From Neorhizobium sp. (GTDB lineage Bacteria > Pseudomonadota > Alphaproteobacteria > Rhizobiales > Rhizobiaceae): a DNA stretch of 64,000 nt. The stretch spans positions 1,038,801 through 1,102,800 of the forward strand of contig JAPWKC010000003.1 in NCBI GenBank assembly GCA_028283725.1. The letters are read 5' to 3'. Numbering within the stretch: the stretch's first letter is position 1; each line of letters opens with the position of its first letter. The notes below the pieces were generated by a model that was not told where the DNA came from, searched no databases, and was given only the letters and a program-made list of their open reading frames with translations. Position numbers and translations under genes: made by a program. This document shows positions 1-9,738 of this stretch, in pieces.

Positions 1-1
1 C

Positions 2-535
2 CGCACCATCTATAGCGGCAGCTTTTCCAAGACGCTGGCGCCGGGCCTGCGCGTCGGCTTCGTCATCGCCTCCATGCCGGTCATCCGCAAGCTCGTCCTG
101 ATGAAGCAGGCGGCCGACCTGCATTCCTCGACGATCAACCAGATCGCCATCGAGCATGTCGCCGCGCGCGGCTTCGACGCACAGGTCGCCAAGATCAAGA
201 AGACCTATAGCGAACGCCGCGACTTCATGCTGAAGGCGCTGGAAAAATACATGCCGAAGAACACGTCGTGGACGAAGCCGGAAGGCGGCATGTTCGTCTG
301 GGTCACGCTGCCGGAAGGCATGGACGGCGCCGAACTGCTGGCGAAATCGATCGCCACCGAAAAGGTCGCCTTCGTTCCCGGCCGCGCCTTCTATGCCGAT
401 GGCAGCAACGCCAATACGCTGCGGATGAGCTATTCCTGCGCCAATGGCGAGATGATCGACGAGGGCATCAAGCGCCTCGGCCGCCTGATCGCCCATGCAT
501 CGACGCAGGAAAAGGAAGCGCTGCCGATCATCTGA
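2..535 (+). CDS. PLP-dependent class I/II aminotransferase, C-terminal part
   Basis: This is the last 177 residues of a fold-type I PLP enzyme; the start lies left of the window. The reading frame is open from base 2. It begins a few residues before the motif GSFSKTLAPGLRVGF, whose Lys is the Schiff-base lysine in this family. The C-terminal small domain follows, with PEGGMFVWVTLPEG and the substrate-carboxylate Arg in NTLRMSYS. The overall pattern resembles the 2-aminoadipate/LysN and MocR-like group of aminotransferases, but the substrate cannot be told from this part. A Rho-independent terminator follows at 561-587, so it is the last gene of its transcript. Confidence 0.9.
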   Translation, partial: RTIYSGSFSKTLAPGLRVGFVIASMPVIRKLVLMKQAADLHSSTINQIAIEHVAARGFDAQVAKIKKTYSERRDFMLKALEKYMPKNTSWTKPEGGMFVWVTLPEGMDGAELLAKSIATEKVAFVPGRAFYADGSNANTLRMSYSCANGEMIDEGIKRLGRLIAHASTQEKEALPII

Positions 536-560
536 TGATGGTTGCTGGTTTTGAAGATGA

Positions 561-587
561 AGGGCGGTCTTTGAGGCCGCCCTTTTT
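561..587 (+). terminator. Rho-independent terminator after the aminotransferase gene
   Basis: Inverted repeat AGGGCGG/CCGCCCT with a nine-base loop, followed directly by a run of T, 26 bases after the stop codon. Confidence 0.85.
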
Positions 588-919
588 GCGTCGCTGGGTG
601 TGCCAAAGGGTGGGAGGCTCAATGTCTCCCTCCCGCCTCGCCCGGAGGCGACATCCTCCGGCCCCCCGTGCCGATGATCCGACCACGGCATTATCGGACG
701 TGGCAGTTTCTCAGGACAAGGCCGGGAATGACGGAAGGGGTGGCAGGAAGAGAGAACCGCCAAGTCCTCGGAGCGACGGTGCATGGTTGCGCTTTTTTTC
801 GCCCACCATTCTGTTTGAAGAAATTATGACGTGGCATACCCTTCAATTTCAGGGGTGTCATATCGGTGTTACGCGTCCGTGCTTTTAGGCTCCCATCCAG
901 ACAACAGGGGCTGTCATCC
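588..919. other. Intergenic region before the ABC transporter operon
   Basis: No convincing gene is present. Bases 612-740 contain imperfect palindromes, including GCCTC/GAGGC around 641-654 and a tail reading caggacaaggccgggaatga, which looks like a decayed rhizobial RIME-type repeat. The promoter of the transporter operon should lie in about 790-900, but no clear box stands out. Confidence 0.35.
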
Positions 920-1900
920 ATGAACAAACTTCTCTCCGCCTTCACGGCACTCGTCGCCGTCGGCATGCTTGCCGGCACCGCCTGCGCCGCCGACCTCGTT
1001 CTTTACACGAGCCAGCCGAACGAAGACGCGCAGCAGACGGTCGATGGCTTCAAGGCCGCCAATCCGGGCCTCGACGTGCAGTGGGTGCGTGACGGAACTC
1101 CGCAGATCATGGCCAAGCTCAATGCCGAGATCCAGGCCGGCAACCCGGTCGCAGACGTTCTCCTGATCGCCGACACGGTGACGCTCGAGCGCATGAAGGA
1201 AGCCAAGCAGCTTCTCGCCTACAAGTCGCCGGAAGCCCAAAATTACGACAAGGCGCTCTACGACGCCGACGGTTATTATTACTCGACCAAGCTGATCACC
1301 ACCGGCATCATGTACAACACGCAGGCCTCGATGAAGCCGGAAAGCTGGGCGGATCTCGCCAAGCCGGAAGCCAAGGGCCTCGTCGCCATGCCGAGCCCGC
1401 TTGCCTCGGGTGCCGCCCTCATCCACGCCCAGACGCTTGCCGGCGTCTCCAGCCTCGGCTGGGATTACTACAAGCAGCTGAAGGCCAATGGCGCGATCGC
1501 CGCCGGCGGCAACGGCGCGATCCTGAAGTCGGTCGCATCCGGCGAGAAGGCCTATGGCGTCGTCGTCGATTACATGCCGATCCGCGAAAAGGCCAAGGGC
1601 GCGCCGGTCGAGTTCGTCTTCCCGAAGGAAGGTGTTTCGGCCGTCACCGAGCCGGTCGCCATCCTCGCCGGCACCAAGCATGCGGATGCCGCCAAGAAGT
1701 TCATCGACTACGTTCTGTCGGTCAAGGGCCAGGAAGGTTTCCTCAAGCTCGGCTATATCCCGGCCCGCAACGGCATGCCGGTTCCTGCCGGTTTCCCGGC
1801 GCGCGAAACGATCAAGGTCCTGCCGATCAACCCTGTTGAAGCGCTGAAGAATTCCGACGCCGACGTGAAGACCTTCTCGTCGATTTTCGGCGGCAAGTAA
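920..1900 (+). CDS. Periplasmic substrate-binding protein of an Fe(III)/2-aminoethylphosphonate-type ABC importer
   Basis: A 326-residue protein with a signal peptide of about 23 residues ending in TACA-A. The mature part starts DLVLYTSQPNEDAQQ, typical of the FbpA/AfuA cluster of binding proteins that deliver Fe(III) or 2-aminoethylphosphonate to a fused two-domain permease. I chose the ATG at 920 because it begins the signal peptide; the open frame extends upstream without one. The permease gene follows after 19 bases and the ATPase overlaps the permease, so the three form one operon. The substrate is inferred only from family resemblance. Iron is my first guess, with phosphonate or another anion possible. 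Confidence 0.85.
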   Translation: MNKLLSAFTALVAVGMLAGTACAADLVLYTSQPNEDAQQTVDGFKAANPGLDVQWVRDGTPQIMAKLNAEIQAGNPVADVLLIADTVTLERMKEAKQLLAYKSPEAQNYDKALYDADGYYYSTKLITTGIMYNTQASMKPESWADLAKPEAKGLVAMPSPLASGAALIHAQTLAGVSSLGWDYYKQLKANGAIAAGGNGAILKSVASGEKAYGVVVDYMPIREKAKGAPVEFVFPKEGVSAVTEPVAILAGTKHADAAKKFIDYVLSVKGQEGFLKLGYIPARNGMPVPAGFPARETIKVLPINPVEALKNSDADVKTFSSIFGGK

Positions 1901-1919
1901 GAGCTGATATACGTCTTTG

Positions 1920-3614
1920 ATGTCACGCACAGCACCTAGTGGAAACAGCCAGCCGCGCTGGCTGTTTCCTTTTGTTATCATCGTCATCTTCCTGTTCAGC
2001 GTGCTGCCGCTCGGCCGGCTTGCGGCAACGGGAATAGCATCCGCCTTCAAGGGCGGGGCAAGCGGCCTGTTGACCGATCCGGCGCTGTGGGATTCGGTCT
2101 ATTACACGCTGACGACGTCCTTCTTCGGCATGATGGGCTCGGTCGTGCTCGGCGGCGGCTTTGCGCTGTTGCTGACGCTGTTCAACCTGCGGGCAAAAAC
2201 GCTGCTCGGCTTTCTCTTCATGCTGCCGACGATGATCCCGCCGCAGGTGACGGCTCTGTCGTGGATCGGCATGACCGGCCCGTCGAGCGCACTGCTGAAG
2301 GCCGTTGGTCTCGCGCCGCCGCTCGGAAGCCCGCAGCCGCTCTATTCGGTCTTCGGTATTGCGCTTCTCTATGGCGTGCAGCATGCGCCGCTCGTCTATC
2401 TGTCGCTGCGGGCCGGGCTTCTCGCCTTACCGCGTGATGCGGTGGAGGCCGCAAGGCTGTCCGGCGCCTCGTCCTGGCGGGTGCTCAACGATATCATCCT
2501 GCCCCTGTCGCTGCCGGGCTTTGCCGCCGGTGCGGCCATCGCCTTCGTCTCGGGCGTCGGCAATTTCGGCATTCCGGCGATTTTGGGCATTCCGGCCTCG
2601 ATCTATACGCTGCCGACCCTCATCTATTCGAAATTCGCCGCCTTCGGGCCGGGCACGTTTGCCGATGTCTCGCTTCTTTCCGGCCTGATCGCGATCATGG
2701 CGGTGATCGGGCTTGCGATCGAGGAACGGGTGCTGCGCGGCCGCGATTACCGCGTCATCGGGCTTTCGGGGCAGGTCGCCGTCTTCACGCTCGGCAAGTG
2801 GCGGATCGTCGCCGAACTGGCGCTCTGGCTCTCGCTCGTCGTCATTCTGGTTCTGCCGCTGATGGCGCTTGTCGCAAGCTCGCTGGCGCCGGCCTATGGC
2901 GTGCCGCTGTCGATGAAGACCGTGACCATGCATGCCTACGAGGAAATCCTGTTCCGCCAGGCGATCACCCGCACGGCCTTCTTCAATTCGATCGGCCTGT
3001 CGCTGGCGACCGCCTTCGGCCTGCTGGTCGTTTCTGTTCTCGTCGGCTATTTCATCGTGCGGGCGAAAAGCCGGCTGGCGCCGGTGATCTCGGCGATCGC
3101 GGAAATTCCCTATGCGCTGCCGGGCGTCGTCACGGCAGTCGCCTTCATTCTGGTGTTCGCCGCTCCGATCCCGGTGCTCGGCATCAGCATATACGGCACG
3201 ATCTGGATCATCCTGATCGCCTATTTCTCGCATTTCTTCGCCGTCAGCCTCAAGCCCGTCGTCAGCGCCTTCAAGCAGATCGACCCGTCGCTGGAAGAGG
3301 CGGCCCGGTTATCGGGCGCGGGTTTCGGCCGGCGGCTCAAGGATATCGTCGTGCCGCTCGTCGGGCCGGCGGCCGGGGCGTCGGTCATTCTCGTCTTCCT
3401 CATCGCCTGCAACGAGCTGACGGTCTCGGCCCTTCTATGGTCGGCCGGCACCCAGACGCTCGGCGTGGTGATCTACAATCTCGATGACAGTGGCAGCTTC
3501 AATCTGGCGTCTGCGCTTTCGGTTCTCGTCGTCCTCATGGTTCTCCTGATGATGCTGGTTCTGGAACTCTTCGCCAACCGGCTGCCGAAAGGTGTGGTAC
3601 CGTGGCGCAGCTGA
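1920..3614 (+). CDS. ABC importer permease with two fused MetI-like domains (FbpB/AfuB type)
   Basis: A 564-residue inner-membrane protein with about twelve hydrophobic segments. Two cytoplasmic EAA loops, EAARLSGASSWRVLNDIILP and EAARLSGAGFGRRLKDIVVP, show two fused permease half-domains. This is the usual form in ferric-ion and 2-AEP importers, so no second permease is needed. The ATG at 1920 is chosen; a TTG lies one codon upstream. The last codons overlap the start of the ATPase gene by 13 bases, suggesting translational coupling. Confidence 0.9.
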   Translation: MSRTAPSGNSQPRWLFPFVIIVIFLFSVLPLGRLAATGIASAFKGGASGLLTDPALWDSVYYTLTTSFFGMMGSVVLGGGFALLLTLFNLRAKTLLGFLFMLPTMIPPQVTALSWIGMTGPSSALLKAVGLAPPLGSPQPLYSVFGIALLYGVQHAPLVYLSLRAGLLALPRDAVEAARLSGASSWRVLNDIILPLSLPGFAAGAAIAFVSGVGNFGIPAILGIPASIYTLPTLIYSKFAAFGPGTFADVSLLSGLIAIMAVIGLAIEERVLRGRDYRVIGLSGQVAVFTLGKWRIVAELALWLSLVVILVLPLMALVASSLAPAYGVPLSMKTVTMHAYEEILFRQAITRTAFFNSIGLSLATAFGLLVVSVLVGYFIVRAKSRLAPVISAIAEIPYALPGVVTAVAFILVFAAPIPVLGISIYGTIWIILIAYFSHFFAVSLKPVVSAFKQIDPSLEEAARLSGAGFGRRLKDIVVPLVGPAAGASVILVFLIACNELTVSALLWSAGTQTLGVVIYNLDDSGSFNLASALSVLVVLMVLLMMLVLELFANRLPKGVVPWRS

Positions 3615-4630
3615 TTTTGAACGCGATCTCCAAGAGCTTCGAGGGGACCGCCCGCGCGGCCGTCAACGATGTGTCGCTCACCGTCCGCGAGGGCGGGTTC
3701 CTGGCGCTGCTCGGCCCTTCCGGCTGCGGCAAGACGACGGTCTTGCGCATGATCGCCGGCTTCGAACAGCCAACCGACGGACGCATCACGCTCGGCGACA
3801 AGATCCTTGCCGGCGATGGGCGCATGGTGGCGCCGGAGCATCGCAACATGGCGATGGTCTTCCAGTCCTATGCGCTGTGGCCGCATATGAGCGTCGCCGA
3901 CAATGTCGGCTATCCGCTGAAAGTGCGCGGCGTCACCGGCGAGACCCGTCGCCGCAAGGTGATGGAGGCGCTGTCGGCCGTGCGGCTCGAACCCTATGCG
4001 GACCGTCGTCCCGCCGATCTTTCCGGCGGCCAGCGGCAGCGCGTGGCGCTGGCCCGCTGCCTCGTGACCGAACCGGACGTGGTGCTGCTCGACGAGCCGC
4101 TCGCCAATCTCGACCGGCATCTGCGCCAGGAAATGGAAGAGACGTTTCGCGAATTTCATGCGCGCTCGGGCGCGACGATGATCTATGTCACCCACGATCA
4201 GGCAGAAGCCATGGCGCTGGCGACAGACGTCGCGGTGATGTCGGAGGGTAAGCTGTTGCAGGTGGCAACGCCCGAAGAGATCTATGCGCGTCCTGAGGGG
4301 CGGCTGGTCGGCGGGCTCGTCGGGCAGGGGGCCATCCTGTCACTCAGATCACCCTATGGTGACAGGCGCAATCTCGACTGGATCGCCATGCAGGCGATGA
4401 TGCTCGATCTCGGCCAGGGCGTCGATGCGGATATTCTCGTTCGGCCGCAGGATGTGGAGCTTTCGTCCGATGGCTTTGCGGTCACTGTCGTCAGCGTTCT
4501 CTTCGAGGGCGAGCGCTATGCGCTGAAACTGGCGCTGCCGGACGGGCAGGTGCTGAAGGCCTATACCCGGCTGCCTGTAAAGGTGGGTGATGAGGTGCGC
4601 GTGGCGATCCGGGCCGGCTGGAGGCTCTGA
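3602..4630 (+). CDS. ABC importer ATPase (FbpC/PotA type)
   Basis: A 342-residue nucleotide-binding subunit that powers the importer encoded just upstream. The Walker A motif GPSGCGKTT is at residues 38-46, followed by the signature LSGGQRQR, Walker B VVLLDEP and the switch-histidine motif VTHDQAEA. The last 100 or so residues form a TOBE-like regulatory domain, as in ferric and polyamine importers. It starts with GTG and overlaps the permease stop. The next gene is 119 bases away and unrelated, so the operon probably ends here. A small hairpin ggagcc/ggctcc at 4710-4725 lacks a T run. Confidence 0.92.
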   Translation: MAQLILNAISKSFEGTARAAVNDVSLTVREGGFLALLGPSGCGKTTVLRMIAGFEQPTDGRITLGDKILAGDGRMVAPEHRNMAMVFQSYALWPHMSVADNVGYPLKVRGVTGETRRRKVMEALSAVRLEPYADRRPADLSGGQRQRVALARCLVTEPDVVLLDEPLANLDRHLRQEMEETFREFHARSGATMIYVTHDQAEAMALATDVAVMSEGKLLQVATPEEIYARPEGRLVGGLVGQGAILSLRSPYGDRRNLDWIAMQAMMLDLGQGVDADILVRPQDVELSSDGFAVTVVSVLFEGERYALKLALPDGQVLKAYTRLPVKVGDEVRVAIRAGWRL

Positions 4631-4749
4631 GACCATCGAGGGCCGGGCCGCTGCTTGCGGATTGATGCCAGGGCGGTAGTCAGGCCCGATCCCGCCCGCT
4701 ATGGTGCCGGAGCCCATCGGCTCCGTATGAGAAAAGGGAACGTGATTTC

Positions 4750-5856
4750 ATGACCTTGCGCCTCGGCACCTTCAATATCGAAAACCTGATGACGCGGTTC
4801 GATTTCTCGGGGTTCCGCAATCAGCTGCGCAAGGACCGGGTGCTGGCGCTCTACGATGTGAAGGACCCGAAGGTCTACGAGCAGCTCGAACAGGCCCGGA
4901 TGATCGCCGAGACCGACGATACCCGGCAGCTTTCGGCGCTTGCGATTGCCGATGCGGATGCCGACATTCTCTGCCTGCAGGAAATCGACAACATGCCGGC
5001 GCTCGAGGCCTTCGAATACGGCTATCTCTACCGCATGGTCGGAAACGGCTACCGGCAGAAATTCCTGATCGAGGGCAATGACCGGCGCGGCATCGATGTC
5101 GCCGTGCTGATGCGCGAAAAGACGATATCGGGCGAGCGGATCGAGGTCGTCGACGTGCGCAGCCATGCGATGGCCACCTATGCGGATCTCGACCTCTTCA
5201 ACGATGACCTCGCTCTCAGTTTCCAGCCGCATGACCGGATCTTCAAGCGCGATTGCCTGGAGCTGGAGCTGAAGATCGGCGGCAGGCCGCTCTGCCTCTA
5301 TGTCGTGCATTTCAAATCGATGGGCAGCGGCCGGGAGGCCGCCGAAGGCCGAACCGGCACGATGGCGGTCAGAACGGCAGAAGCGCGTGCCGTGCGCCGC
5401 ATCATCGAACAGCGCTTCGGTACCGGCCAGACGGCATCCGCCAGTTTCGCCATCTGCGGCGACATGAACGATTATCAGGAAAAGGTGCAGGTGATCGGCA
5501 ACCGCCGCACCGGCTACCGGTTCGAGCCGCGGCGCGAAGTCTCGAGTGCGCTCGACGTGTTCAGTCATGACGGGTTTGCCGTCAATCCGATGGCGCGGCG
5601 CGACGAGATGGACCGCTGGACACTCTATCATGCGCGGGGGCCGGAAGAGCAGCATCTGTGCCAGCTCGACTATATCTGGCTGTCGCCGTCTCTGGCGCAA
5701 GGCAATGCATCCGCCGTGCCGGAAATCGTGCGCGGCGGCCAGCCGTTCCGCACCGTCTTTCCGCCGGGGCAGGAGCCGGCGCGGTTCCCGCGGATCGGCT
5801 GGGACCGGCCGAAAGCGTCCGATCATTGCCCTGTCGTGATGGAGATCGAGATCTGA
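4750..5856 (+). CDS. Endonuclease/exonuclease/phosphatase (EEP) family protein
   Basis: A 368-residue metal-dependent phosphodiesterase of the DNase I/APE1-like fold. The family motifs are present in order: FNIEN (residues 8-12), LCLQEID with the metal-binding Glu at 78, CGDMND at 237-241, and a C-terminal SDHCPVV with Asp358 and His359. There is no signal peptide, so it is probably cytoplasmic. The real substrate (DNA, RNA or a small phosphodiester) cannot be told. It is followed with a one-base overlap (TGATG) by the NUDIX-like gene, so the two are coupled and may share a clean-up role; this is inference. Confidence 0.85.
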   Translation: MTLRLGTFNIENLMTRFDFSGFRNQLRKDRVLALYDVKDPKVYEQLEQARMIAETDDTRQLSALAIADADADILCLQEIDNMPALEAFEYGYLYRMVGNGYRQKFLIEGNDRRGIDVAVLMREKTISGERIEVVDVRSHAMATYADLDLFNDDLALSFQPHDRIFKRDCLELELKIGGRPLCLYVVHFKSMGSGREAAEGRTGTMAVRTAEARAVRRIIEQRFGTGQTASASFAICGDMNDYQEKVQVIGNRRTGYRFEPRREVSSALDVFSHDGFAVNPMARRDEMDRWTLYHARGPEEQHLCQLDYIWLSPSLAQGNASAVPEIVRGGQPFRTVFPPGQEPARFPRIGWDRPKASDHCPVVMEIEI

Positions 5857-6635
5857 TGGCCGACGGCACGCACCTGTCCCGACCGATTGACCCTATCATC
5901 GACAATCTGGCCGATTGGCCGGCGGAAAAGACGATCTTCCCGCTGAAGACGGTTCAGATCCGCGTCCTTTCGGGCATTCACCCGGTGGTGACAGGCCATG
6001 GCGACGAGATCGCGCAGAACTGGGCGGGGGAGATCGCCGCCAATCCGGCGCTGTGGGACGGCCAGATGCTGTTCGAAGACCGGATCTCGATCACCGGCGA
6101 CGGGCTTTTCGCAGAGGCCTATGTCGCGCCGTTCTCCTCCTTCCTATGGTGGCGGCGTCATTCCAGCCGCCAGCAGGGACGGCATATCTTCGCCTATCCG
6201 GTTCTGGAAAGTTCCGACGGCGCGCTGGTGGCGATCCGCATGGGGCAGCATACGGCCAATGCGGGGCAGGTCTATTTCGCCTCGGGCTCGTTCGAGCCGA
6301 TGGATCTGGTCGATGGGGTCTGCGATGTCGAGGCCAATATGCGCCGCGAAGTGCGCGAGGAAACCGGGCTCGATCTCGCTGATGCCGAGGCGCGCGGCGG
6401 CTTTCATGCCAGCCATTTTCGCGCCGTCGTATCGCTCGTCAAGCTCTACCGCTTCGCGCTCACGGCCGACGAGATGGTTGCCGCGATCGAGAAAAACATG
6501 CCGGTCGCCGAGGACAAGGAGATTGCCGGCGCGGTGGCGATCCGCTCGGCGGATCCTGAGGCGCAGCGCTACAATATTTCCATGCTGCCGGTGCTCGACT
6601 GGTATTTTAGTGGAGGATCAGCAACCTTCCGCTAG
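5856..6635 (+). CDS. NUDIX-like hydrolase domain protein
   Basis: A 259-residue protein read from the ATG that overlaps the stop codon of the preceding gene. Its middle holds the second half of a Nudix box, REVREETGLDL near residue 165, which supplies the metal-binding Glu residues. The first half of the box is atypical: the usual upstream Glu position is not matched. It is therefore best called Nudix-like, possibly acting on a nucleotide diphosphate. No transmembrane segment is seen. Translational coupling to the EEP gene suggests a shared function. Confidence 0.75.
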   Translation: MADGTHLSRPIDPIIDNLADWPAEKTIFPLKTVQIRVLSGIHPVVTGHGDEIAQNWAGEIAANPALWDGQMLFEDRISITGDGLFAEAYVAPFSSFLWWRRHSSRQQGRHIFAYPVLESSDGALVAIRMGQHTANAGQVYFASGSFEPMDLVDGVCDVEANMRREVREETGLDLADAEARGGFHASHFRAVVSLVKLYRFALTADEMVAAIEKNMPVAEDKEIAGAVAIRSADPEAQRYNISMLPVLDWYFSGGSATFR

Positions 6636-6715
6636 AACAGCAGGGTTGCGCTTGAAGGTTGGCTGATGCAGGTTGGCCGCGGGATCACGAGGACGACGGG
6701 ACGAGGGAAACGACA

Positions 6716-7630
6716 GTGGCGAGACGCTACCGCATCTACGATGTTTTCACCGACAAGAAGCTTGCGGGCAATCCGCTGGCGGTCATTCTCGATGGCGACG
6801 ACCTCGATACGGCAACGATGCAGGCGATCGCCCGCGAGATGAACCTTTCCGAGACGGTATTCGTCCAGACCGCGGGTCTGTCTGCCCATGCGGCGCGGCT
6901 GAGGATCTTTACCCCCGGACGCGAACTGCCGTTTGCCGGGCACCCGACGGTCGGCACGGCGATCGCGCTGGCCGAGCTCGATCAGGGGCCGGATGCCGAT
7001 GTGGATCTGGTGCGCGTGCTCGAAGAGGGCGTCGGCCCGGTGCGCTGCGCGGTCCGCTTGCGGCCGGGCGAGGCCGGGTTTGCCGAATTCGACCTGCCCA
7101 GGCGCCCCTGGCGGATCGACCTGCCGCTCGACCGGGAAAAGCTTTCTGATGCCTTCAGCCTGAAGGTTTCCGATATCGGCTTCGAAAACCACGTCGCCTC
7201 GATCTGGAGCGCCGGGGTGGCCTTCCTGATGGTGCCGGTGCGCAATCTTGCAGCGGTGCAATCGCTCGAATTCGATCCGATGATCTGGGAAAAATCGGTG
7301 CCTTTCGTCGAGGGGGCTCTTGCCTCGGCTTACGTCTATTGCCGCGGCGGCCAGCATCATCAGGCAAAATTCCATTCGCGGATGTTTTCACCCGATATGG
7401 GGATTGCAGAGGATCCGGCAACAGGGGCGGCCGCGGCGGCGCTTGCCGGGGCCATCCACCATTTCGACGGGCTGCCGGACGGCCACCATCCGATCCTGAT
7501 CGAACAGGGCGTCGAGATGGGAAGGCCGTCCTATATCCATCTGCATATGGAGGTGAAGGATAGCGCGATCGGCCGGGCGCGGATCGGCGGGCAGGCGGTC
7601 AAGATCGCCGAAGGCGTGATGGATCTCTGA
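6716..7630 (+). CDS. PhzF family isomerase/epimerase-like protein
   Basis: A 304-residue protein of the PhzF/YHI9 family, which has the diaminopimelate epimerase fold. Hallmarks are GNPLAV at residues 18-23, the catalytic Glu46 in NLSETVFV, the FTPGRELPFAGHPTVGTA stretch and a C-terminal EDPATGAAAAALAG. In phenazine producers PhzF isomerises a dihydro-hydroxyanthranilate, but no phenazine genes are present and the true substrate is unknown. The GTG at 6716 is chosen because it starts the conserved N-terminus and has a GAGGGA sequence upstream; the frame stays open further upstream. Confidence 0.88.
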   Translation: MARRYRIYDVFTDKKLAGNPLAVILDGDDLDTATMQAIAREMNLSETVFVQTAGLSAHAARLRIFTPGRELPFAGHPTVGTAIALAELDQGPDADVDLVRVLEEGVGPVRCAVRLRPGEAGFAEFDLPRRPWRIDLPLDREKLSDAFSLKVSDIGFENHVASIWSAGVAFLMVPVRNLAAVQSLEFDPMIWEKSVPFVEGALASAYVYCRGGQHHQAKFHSRMFSPDMGIAEDPATGAAAAALAGAIHHFDGLPDGHHPILIEQGVEMGRPSYIHLHMEVKDSAIGRARIGGQAVKIAEGVMDL

Positions 7631-7890
7631 TCCTTCATAGGTTGGCCATGCCATCGCAGGCGCTGCCAAACTTGCCGCATGTCTTTGCGCCCATGGTTGA
7701 GAAGACTTGGGCACCTCAACCGAAGTCCATGTTTTTCCCGATAAATCGGACGTCATAACGTCCGCGTGATTTGCCGTGCGCGGCGGAGGCTGGTTATCAA
7801 CTTGCGACCGACGGCCTGGCGCAAGCTTGCTGGTGTCCTATCGCTGGACACGGTCACGGATACACGGTGCGGCACACGGTACGGGATGCG

Positions 7891-9738
7891 ATGAAAAACG
7901 CTACGAAGAGACAAAACCCCTTCGGTCACATAGCTTTTCGCGATCGCGTCACGCCCTTCAGATTTTCCACCCATGCACGATTGCTGGCGGCGCTGCCGAT
8001 CATGGCGGCAGGCGCCGGTGCGATGGGCTGGGCCGTGCTGCGCGACCGGCCGGTGCCGGCGCCGATCGTCGAGGCGGCGGTTGCGCTACGCCCCTTCGTT
8101 CCCGGCCATACAACGCCCAAACAGTCTCGGCTGACAGTGCCGATCGCCAAGACCTCGGAATTGCCGCGCGTCGACATGATCGAGGCACGCATGGACGGCT
8201 CCTTCGACCAGGCATCCTATTTCGCCGCCGATATCGACCTTTCGCCGAATATCCCCTGGCCTGAAAAGCGTCCCGGCGTCGGTCTGGTGCAGGACGATCC
8301 GTCCGCAAGCACCACGATGGCGGCCGCTTACGGCGCCAGTCCCGATGCGTTAAAACGTGCAGGCAGCGGCCTCAAGGAGACGGGCGAGGCGCAGGATGCT
8401 TTTGCCGCCGTCCTCAAGGATATCAAGCCGCAGCGCACCAGCCGGCTGCTCAGCCTGCGCACCGCCTATGCGGAGGCGGCCGGCGGCGAGGTGCGTGGCG
8501 AGCCGGTCAATGTCAGTACCGCCATGCGCCAGGATGCGGCGCCGATCTCGCATGTCTCGATGGTGCCGCGCGAAACGACGCCGCTGCAGGGCGTGGTCGA
8601 AGGGCTCAACATCGTCGATGCCGACCGCGACGCGCTTCTCAAGGCCATCCGGGCGCCCGACCTCAAGGCCGGGGACAAGTTCGACGTCATCCTGACGCCG
8701 GTCGAGGGCGGCGGGCGGCAGGTGGCGATGGTCCGCCTGCGGAAAATCAGGGGCGAGGACGTCATTCTCGCGCGTGTCGAGGACCAGGGGTTCAAGCGCA
8801 TCAACCAGTCGGCCCTCTATGACCGGCTGGTCAACGAGGCTTTGGCGCAGATGCAGAGCCGGCCGCAGGCGGACGGACAGTCCGCAGCGGCGGCAGACGC
8901 GGAGGATGCGGCGAGCCGGGTCGCGCGCGACCTGAAGGCGGCGCGCCAATCCTCGCCGCGGCTCACCGACAAGCTGCTGGCGGCGCGCGTGCCCTCGGAT
9001 ATCATACGGCAGGTGACGGAGCTTGCGGACAAGAACGACATCAGCATCGACAGCGACCGCGACCTCAACGAGAAGGTCCGTCTCGTGTTTCGCCAGCAGG
9101 ATGGCGCGCGCGATCTGGTCTCCGTGACGTTTCGCACCGCCGATGGCGAGAAGCGCTTCTATCGATACAAGCGCAATGAAAACGCGCCGGCCGAATTCTT
9201 CGACGAGAAGGGCCATTCCGTTTCGAAATTCCTGCTGGCGAAGCCGGTGCCGGCCGGCCGGCTGGGCGACGGCTTTGCCTGGCGCGTGCATCCGATCCTG
9301 AAGGTCCGCAAGCATCATAACGGCGTGGATTACGCAGCCCCCTTCGGTTCGCCGATCCTTGCGGCCGGCGACGGCACGGTGACGCTGGTCTCCTGGCAGC
9401 CCGGCTATGGCCGCTATGTGCGGGTGAGACACGATCAGGGCTATTTCACCACCTATGCGCATATCGACAAGGCCGCCAAGGGCGTGACGGTCGGCACACG
9501 GGTGCATCAGGGCGAGGTGATCGCCTATGTCGGATCGACCGGTCTGTCGACCGGGCCGCATCTCTATTACGAGCTGCGCAAAAACAATCAGTATTTCGAT
9601 CCGACGAAAGCGAATCTTCCCGCAGGATCGATCCTGACCGGCGACCAGCTGGAGCGTTTCAAGAGCATTGCCGGCCATTTCGATGCGATCGGCCGGATGA
9701 TCGGCGGGCTCGTCAAGCGCGTCGCCGGCGACGGCTGA
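7891..9738 (+). CDS. M23 (LytM) family peptidase-like protein with N-terminal membrane anchor
   Basis: A 615-residue protein with a hydrophobic segment near residues 30-50 and a long central region. A C-terminal LytM-type domain normally cleaves peptidoglycan cross-bridges. Of the zinc and catalytic positions, HxxxD (HNGVD) and TYAH are present, but the last motif reads GPHLYYE rather than the usual HxH, so one zinc ligand is replaced by Tyr. It may be a weak enzyme, use a different ligand, or act as a non-catalytic activator like EnvC or NlpD. The ATG at 7891 is chosen to give the membrane anchor; an open frame extends upstream to 7771. Confidence 0.85.
   Translation: MKNATKRQNPFGHIAFRDRVTPFRFSTHARLLAALPIMAAGAGAMGWAVLRDRPVPAPIVEAAVALRPFVPGHTTPKQSRLTVPIAKTSELPRVDMIEARMDGSFDQASYFAADIDLSPNIPWPEKRPGVGLVQDDPSASTTMAAAYGASPDALKRAGSGLKETGEAQDAFAAVLKDIKPQRTSRLLSLRTAYAEAAGGEVRGEPVNVSTAMRQDAAPISHVSMVPRETTPLQGVVEGLNIVDADRDALLKAIRAPDLKAGDKFDVILTPVEGGGRQVAMVRLRKIRGEDVILARVEDQGFKRINQSALYDRLVNEALAQMQSRPQADGQSAAAADAEDAASRVARDLKAARQSSPRLTDKLLAARVPSDIIRQVTELADKNDISIDSDRDLNEKVRLVFRQQDGARDLVSVTFRTADGEKRFYRYKRNENAPAEFFDEKGHSVSKFLLAKPVPAGRLGDGFAWRVHPILKVRKHHNGVDYAAPFGSPILAAGDGTVTLVSWQPGYGRYVRVRHDQGYFTTYAHIDKAAKGVTVGTRVHQGEVIAYVGSTGLSTGPHLYYELRKNNQYFDPTKANLPAGSILTGDQLERFKSIAGHFDAIGRMIGGLVKRVAGDG

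Noticed and set aside
4710..4725. Hairpin ggagcc/ggctcc as terminator of the ABC operon
   Set aside because: The stem is only six pairs and no T run follows.
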